The translations under genes and the position numbers were made by a program. Under the pieces are notes generated by a model, which had not been told where the DNA came from, searched no databases, and saw nothing but the letters and a program-made list of their open reading frames with translations. A DNA stretch of 64,000 nt from Panopea generosa (lineage: Eukaryota; Mollusca; Bivalvia; Adapedonta; Hiatellidae): assembly GCA_029582155.1 (NCBI GenBank), contig CM055909.1, positions 16,278,616-16,342,615 of the forward strand. Reading direction: 5' to 3'. Of the stretch, positions 58,540 to 64,000 are shown in pieces. Within the stretch, counting starts at the first letter, position 1, and each line of letters begins with the position of its first letter.

Positions 58540-59120
58540 TGTTAATTTTTTTATCCAAGATCATATCATTACCCCACTGTTTGGTCAATATACAAGGTGG
58601 TAGAGTGTACAAAAGATCTAATTAGGCATATTTTTTAAAATGCAAGAGCCACAACTAAACCACTATGATCTGATTTGATTAGTTAACAATTTGTCTCAGA
58701 TATGGTTACAAAACTTCTCTTATACTCTGATCCAATAAATAAGTTTTAAAGTGCACATCAGATGGGGCATATTTCTATAATTAAAGTGCCATAATTAGTA
58801 CATAATGCAATATCTGACGAGTGCACACACATGGTAAAATAGACAAATTGTTATAAGTTAAGGGTCAAATTATCCTACTTATTTGACAAGTTAAACAACT
58901 GATCCAAGAAGCCCCCAAGGATGCTCTACTGGCTTATAATGGCCATAGTATTTTATTTTATCAATAAATATTTGGGAGTTTGTATACAGTTAAGCTCTTA
59001 GCTTTTGTTATCGCAATAAAGCTAAAATAAATTATTAACAAAATCATTCTTATTAACTCAAATTTACTGTAAACAGACGCTTTCAGATCTCAAACTTAAA
59101 AAGAATTATTGTACAAATGT
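58540..59120. other. No gene seen
   Basis: AT-rich spacer with faint similarity to the 330-bp repeat body ('aagcccccaaggatgctctactggcttataatggcc'). No ORF of note. Confidence 0.35.
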
Positions 59121-59124
59121 TTGT

Positions 59125-59300
59125 CCTTTCAATGCCATCGAGGGCCAACAGACAATCAGATCCCGAAATGCTAATCAGTATTCCAGCCACCAATCTCTGC
59201 AAGTAACTGAGAACTTTCCCACTTAAATCAGCAGTGAGACAAATGACAATAAATGGAATGTCATATATCATCAAGCAGACTGGCTGGACAGGGATTTGAC
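59125..59300 (-). mobile_element. SINE family A, degenerate fragment
   Basis: 'aatgccatcgagggccaacagacaatcag' and 'aactttcccacttaaatcagcagtgagac' match the family A body. The head is lost near 59295. Confidence 0.6.
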
Positions 59301-59759
59301 ATTGCTGAATGTACGAAAAAATGCAAATTTTGTTCCTGACAGGGCCATGTAACCTTGCATTTGGACCTAGGTATAAAAACTTCACTGAAATACTTACTTA
59401 TAGAATGATTAAGAATAAACATATTTGACCAACAGGCTTTAGAGAAGATCTATGAAAATCTAAATATTAACCTTTATTGAGCCTTAATGGCCTTTTATCG
59501 AAATTCATTCTAAATGAACCAACCTGGCCCCTTATTGACATTCAATCACCATTTTTCAGCGAGTCTGACTGGAATATTGAGCAGACTGGGATGTAGTCTC
59601 AGTGAGCAAGTTTTCTAACAATACTGATGTCAAACCTTCTATAGTTGTAAAAGGGGGAAAGCCTACACAACTTCTATAAAACGTGAAAAAAGCTATAAGT
59701 AAATTTCTTTTTAGGAAATATAATAGTAGACTCAATACGACTATTCAAAATCTGTTGCC

Positions 59760-59961
59760 GGGCCCAATTAGCTCAGTCGATTACGCGTCCGACTCAATCC
59801 AGGGGTCGTTAGTTCAAATCCCCCACCCGTCAAGTCTCCATGACGATTGATATACCACATTGCGTCTCATAATCATTTGTCTCTCACCACTGATTAAAGT
59901 GGGAAAGTTATCAGTTACTTGTGGAGACAGGGTGTGCTCGAGTACTGGTTAATCCCAGGAT
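59760..59961 (+). mobile_element. SINE family A, plus orientation, 3'-truncated
   Basis: The head GGGCCCAATTAGCTCAGTCG and the B box 'gttagttcaaatccccc' are well preserved, followed by 'catgacgattgatataccac' and 'ctcgagtactggttaatcccagg'. The 3' part is replaced by a LINE fragment from about 59961. Confidence 0.8.
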
Positions 59962-59964
59962 TTG

Positions 59965-60120
59965 ATAAATATTGGACAGCATGGTTTTTTAAAAGGAAAA
60001 TCGTGTCCAACAAATTAACTGCAGCCGCGTCATCAACAGTTGGAATGACCTTCCCCATGATGTTATTGCGTCAAATTCAGTTGACACTTTCAAACACAGG
60101 AGACTGCCACTGGATTAAGG
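59965..60120 (+). pseudogene. LINE C-terminal remnant
   Basis: From 60020 a frame reads CSRVINSWNDLPHDVIASNS and then VDTFKHRR before a TAA near 60117. 'nRVi..WN.LP..vv.a.sv..Fk.r' is the usual last segment of CR1/Jockey-group LINE proteins. It is fused to the truncated SINE on its left. Confidence 0.6.
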
Positions 60121-60149
60121 CTGTGCCTAAATCTTAAATTCCCATAAAA

Positions 60150-61185
60150 ATGTAAATGTCCACTATCAATTAGTTCTTCAGAATTTTAAATTTTTTGGTA
60201 ATTTCTAAATGGTCGACCCCGTTTGGTACACCCTCATTGACCCCTCAAGACAAAGGAAGCTGGTCATTTAAATAAATTTTGATATTTTTTAGCCAACAAT
60301 CAACAATACCTCTGTGAAAAATGTCAAAAACAAAATTCATTCAATTATATTCCCCCAACCCTCCCCTGATAAAATACCTATAAAGTTTAAAACATTTTTT
60401 CAATAATTTATGTTTTAGATTCTTTGTCAGAGTAATGACCCTTGAATAATAAACTTTGACAGTGTGCACACTTTACTGGATCTTCATCAATGTTAAGAGT
60501 TTAGTTATGTAACTTCAAAATTACAGAATTAAACATGAAACAATGAAGGAGAACTATCTCGGCTAGACGTTGCTCAGTTGATGCTGACATTTTAAAGAAG
60601 AAAGAAAAATAGACAAAGGAGTTAATGCAGTGTTCCCTTATCCTAAAGAACATCTACCTCCTCTGGACAATTAGAGTTGTTATATAACTTACTTGTTTAC
60701 TTACTTATCTGCAACCCATGGTACATAAATACACACATAGTTGATTCTTTTTTACTTCTATTTCTAAACAAAAACAAAAGGCCCAAGAGGGCCTGATGAT
60801 GCTGTACTAGTTAAGGTGACCATTGTAAATTCGTAAATTTCACAATATAAACAATTTTTGGGACTGTCTTGACCGCAGCATTCTTTACAACAATTTTCTT
60901 TCAAATAACAATTTGTTTTTTTGGGATTTTTTTTAGTAGTATTTCAGTTAACAGTGGTCAGCACACCTAATCATTGTTCTTAGGATTCTTAAGGCAGTTA
61001 ACCAGCACTAGACAACTCATCTCTACAAGTCGTTGACTACTTACCCACATATTCAGAGGTAGGAAACTCCTGACTGTAGAATAAAGTGCATGACCAATCA
61101 TCATATTCAAACCCACCTGAATTAATAGATGCATTACTGGCTGCTCTTGCCAGGCCCAGTAAAAATATCCGGTTGTTAACTATTG
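60150..61185. other. No gene seen; repeat fragments
   Basis: It contains part of the 330-bp repeat type (60180-60480), the low-copy repeat 60594-60710 and a diverged SINE-like piece near 60960-61130 ('aggcagttaaccagcac', 'attcaaacccacctgaattaatag'). Confidence 0.4.
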
Positions 61186-61187
61186 AA

Positions 61188-61473
61188 CAAGAGTTGTCAG
61201 AAGACAACAAAGCTCGCCTCTGGGTGTCTAAGTCCAAAAAGGGCCATACTTGTGCCAAAATGCAATTCAGAGGTATGGTCTTGTCTTAGTGTGTTCCATT
61301 GATGATGGTGAATACACATGCAAAGTTTCATTCACATCCAATAAGTGGTTGCATAGATATCTTAAACTTAAACTCAAAAGTATAACTTGGGTGTCTACAG
61401 ACGACGCCGATGACAACCCCGGGGTCATGGCATTAGCTCTCCTTGGACTTCGTCCCGGTGAGCTAAAAACACT
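61188..61473. mobile_element. Short non-autonomous element, ACAAGAGTTGTC...GAGCTAAAAAC
   Basis: This is a compact 286-bp copy with both termini of the 2.9-kb element at 51784. The interior is one unit of the repeat seen at 42720 ('gggccatacttgtgccaaaatgcaa', 'agtggttgcatagatatc', 'gacgacgccgatgac'). Confidence 0.7.
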
Positions 61474-61479
61474 TTAATA

Positions 61480-62500
61480 TCCCAACATTTTTATACATAA
61501 TTCTTCATATATTGCAATATAATATACAACTACCTACCTTTTTAGTAGTCAATGGTTAAAATTATTTATCCAAGAAAAACGCATATATTGAATAACAATA
61601 AAAAGGTAAATCAAGAAGTAGTATTACATTACAGATGTATTAGTTTCCCCACTGTCACTTCATTAATACTTTCACTGCGTTTAACAGAGGTGTGAAGTCT
61701 CCATGAACCAATTCAACTATTAGCCCTACATTCCTAACAACAAACTTACTTAAAATATGTCCAATTATTCAGAGTGCAATGTCACCAGTATTTAGCTCCA
61801 CAATGGCATAAAAATGACACTAAATATTCAATCAATCAATCAATCAATCATCAGCAGGATAAACAAAATACTAGAGAAAAGACTGTTGCTACAAGTTCAT
61901 TAGATTCGGCACATAAATGTAACACTGCCTCAGCAGAGCCGGCCTTGCCTTTATGCTTTTTAATGGAACTTGACAATTAATTTATACTTATTAATTTTGC
62001 CACAACTAGAAAGAAGGCTCAGGGCTATTCGGGATCACTCTCCAGTCTATTTCCTGAGAAGAACCAGAACTGAGTGTTATTTTTAGAGAGGTGAGTGTTA
62101 TTTTTAGAGAGGTCATCAAATTGAGACTGATAATGAACAACTGACATCTGGCATGAGCAGCCAACACTATATCCACTGTACTTACACCCAGATTATTTGA
62201 CTATTGACTCTATGAGTTCACACATTCTTCTCCATGTCAAAGGCATCACAATGACATCAGGAGTATAGATAGTCTGAGAGTTATATTAAGCTACTAGTGA
62301 TTCTGCGATTGTACTGACACCAAAGATACAATACTTGAACAAAAACAATCAATCCTTGAGCCAGTAACACCTTTAAAAAAAATGTTGTTCATTGAATTTT
62401 TTATTTTACACAGTTTACTATTAAAACTGGAATTAATAGTACAGTAAAGAAGTTAAAATTTGCATGCACATTAATATTTGATGTAAGTCTACACAACAAA
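61480..62500. other. No gene seen; SINE tail
   Basis: A family A SINE 3' end in + orientation lies at about 61790-61850 ('aatggcataaaaatgacac', AATCAATCAATCAATCA). A direct duplication of 'gagtgttatttttagagaggt' is at 62074-62113. The rest is unassigned. Confidence 0.45.
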
Positions 62501-62507
62501 GTAACAT

Positions 62508-63012
62508 ACCTGATAACATCACTACATACCTGACAAAATCACAACATACCTGACAAAATCACAACATACCTAATAAATCCCAACATACCAGACAAAATCA
62601 CAACATACCTAATAAAATAACAATATACCTAATAAAATCACAACATACATGATAAATTCAAAACATACCTGATAGAATCAGAACATACCTGATAAATTCA
62701 CAACATACCTAATAAAATCACAACATACCTGATAAATTCAAACATACCTGATAGAATCAGAACATACCTGATAAATTCACAACATACCTAATAAAATCCC
62801 AACATACCAGACAAAATCCCAACATACCTAATAAAATAACAATATACCTAATAAAATCACAACATACCTGATAAATTCAAAACATACCAGATAGAATCAG
62901 AACATACCTGATAAATTCACAACATACCTAATAAAATCACAACATACCTGATAAAATCACAACTAGGCTAATAAATTCACAACATACCTGATAAAATCAC
63001 AACATACCTAAG
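62508..63012 (-). repeat. 20-bp minisatellite matching a splice-donor junction, about 25 copies
   Basis: The unit on - is TTGTGATTTTATCAGGTATG, with variants reading TTAGGTATG. The cryptochrome exon 280 bp to the right ends (on -) ATTTAATCAG|GTATGTTGAG followed by 'attttatta', which is one diverged unit. The array thus appears to be built from copies of that exon-intron junction. Confidence 0.85.
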
Positions 63013-63290
63013 GTGATCCTTACAAAAATGTTTGTTTGCTGTGCAACAACCCAGTATTTTTCATGTGTGTAGGTAGACAGCTTATTTTTTTTTTTTGCCA
63101 GGTTTTAAATTTTGTAGTCATCTTCAATTAAAATGGACAGAAATCATGAAAATATTCAACTAAGCGTTGAATTTTTTTCATGATTTCAAAGTCAATAAAA
63201 AAATTTGAGTAGCTACAATTTTGAGTGAGTAGCTAGGAGCATGACAAACAAATAATTTTTTAAGGACTGGCTAATAAAATCTCAACATAC
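63013..63290. other. Intron sequence between the 20-bp array and the cryptochrome-like exon
   Basis: AT-rich, with homopolymer T and A runs. The last 20 bases before the exon resemble one array unit. Confidence 0.5.
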
Positions 63291-63441
63291 CTGATTAAAT
63301 CTCCTGTTGGATCTGCCTGCTTACTAATGCCAACAGGACAGTAAGAGTAGAGGAATTGCTGGAAGAATGAACTAAACGACAGCTGCAACCCATGCCCGCA
63401 TTCACCGACCAATCAGCATCCAACAATAGCTTGTCAAACAC
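63291..63441 (-). pseudogene. Cryptochrome/photolyase-family exon (one frameshift)
   Basis: On -, after a TATTTACAG acceptor, it reads VFDKLLLDADWSVNAG. After a one-base shift it continues LSFSSFFQQFLYSYCPVGIS and KQADPTGDLIR, ending at CAG|GTATGT. The pattern 'LLLDaDWS.NAg.WmWLScSsFF.qf..yCPVg....tDp.GdyIr' belongs to the FAD-binding domain of animal cryptochromes and (6-4) photolyases, which act in the circadian clock or DNA repair. The normal WMWLSC stretch is replaced by disturbed, one-base-short sequence, so this exon would not be read correctly. Neighbouring exons were not found (the upstream one would lie beyond 63450). It may be a pseudogene, an isolated exon copy, or a real gene with an assembly error. 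Confidence 0.65.
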
Positions 63442-63444
63442 CTG

Positions 63445-64000
63445 TAAATATGATTAAGGCAGCTCAGGGAATGGATTCATATTAGGTAAAAAAGTGCAAT
63501 ACAATTCAAACTTTGTGTATTCTCAGATCACTTCACACTGAAAATTATATCTCAGTGCACAATAGTTGCATTTGAAGATTTATATCCAAATCCTTAAAAC
63601 TTAGAGTGAAGATGTTTATATGTATATTACAAGCTAAAATGCCTCGACAGGAGAAAAAGAAATATTGGGGCCATATTATGATAAACATATAAAAAATAAA
63701 TTACGTTTACATTATAAAAGGAGACTCAGTTCATTTATATTAACCATTTGTTCAAATGAAGTTCATATCAGAAAGTCAGAAAAATTTATAATCTAGAGTG
63801 ACAATTGTACCAACCAAAACAAAAATAAGTTTTACTTTAGCAAGATGTGGTTTTGCCTGTAGAGGTTCAATCTTCTTTCTATCACTCATAAATATTTAGA
63901 AAATGCACAGAACGTCTCACACCAATTAATTTTGTACTGTTCTACATATAGAGACATGCACTTCTGGAACACTGGATACATTACCAATGGTACTAAAAGT
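63445..64000. other. Probable intron, nothing recognised
   Basis: AT-rich sequence upstream (on -) of the cryptochrome-like exon. I see no second exon of that gene. Confidence 0.4.

Noticed and set aside
59760-59835. tRNA gene
   Set aside because: A and B boxes are present but continue into a SINE body found in many copies; the acceptor stem does not close. The same applies at 4077, 7240, 11566 and 58310.

Overview
This window looks like invertebrate nuclear DNA, most probably from a bivalve or other mollusc. The sequence is AT-rich, its coding pieces are short and have GT..AG boundaries, and it is packed with tRNA-derived SINEs, TTAA- and TA-flanked MITEs, decayed Ty3/gypsy, BEL/Pao and LINE retroelements, and long minisatellites. 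The taxon assignment rests on remembered resemblance of the repeats and the gene family, not on a search. No bacterial, viral or organellar gene layout is present.

Host genes are few and damaged. On the + strand, about 0.26-19.5 kb carries a multi-exon gene of the G2E3-like HECT E3 ubiquitin ligase family (SAM-like segment, family-specific middle domain, HECT domain). Most exon phases fit, but several exons have frameshifts or stops, and the residue where the catalytic cysteine is expected reads as tyrosine, so I call it a pseudogene. At 63.29-63.44 kb on the - strand there is one exon of the cryptochrome/photolyase FAD-binding domain, with good splice sites but one frameshift.

Mobile DNA dominates the rest. 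(1) 2.9-9.4 kb: a TTAA-flanked MITE and a 940-bp hAT-type element in the HECT introns. (2) 12.7-17.6 kb, in the last HECT intron: a 4.9-kb unit bounded by about 450-bp near-identical direct repeats. It carries a His-Me-finger (His-Cys box) endonuclease-like ORF on + and a Mutator-type transposase on -. (3) 21.6-31.7 kb: a dead Ty3/gypsy element interrupted by a 29-bp satellite, a 3.9-kb terminal-inverted-repeat element inside the reverse transcriptase, and a second 2.3-kb inverted-repeat element inside the integrase. (4) 33.8-34.9 kb: a BEL/Pao integrase fragment (-). (5) 37.2-39.2 kb: a 36-bp satellite beside a LINE 3' end (-). (6) 39.9-42.5 kb: a TTAA MITE and a 76-bp AT-rich satellite. (7) 44.0-47.4 kb: two adjacent minisatellites (32 bp and 47 bp), both apparently grown from SINE heads, running directly into a truncated Tc1 transposase. 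(8) 47.8-61.5 kb: tandem-repeat-rich non-autonomous elements, SINEs (one nested in another), a piggyBac-like MITE, a 400-bp TA-flanked MITE and LINE 3' fragments. (9) 62.5-63.0 kb: a 20-bp satellite whose unit copies the splice donor of the neighbouring cryptochrome exon.

The most interesting points are the endonuclease plus transposase unit with long direct repeats, the splice-donor-derived satellite, the SINE-derived satellites, and the 3.9-kb inverted-repeat element with a repeated 15-bp motif.
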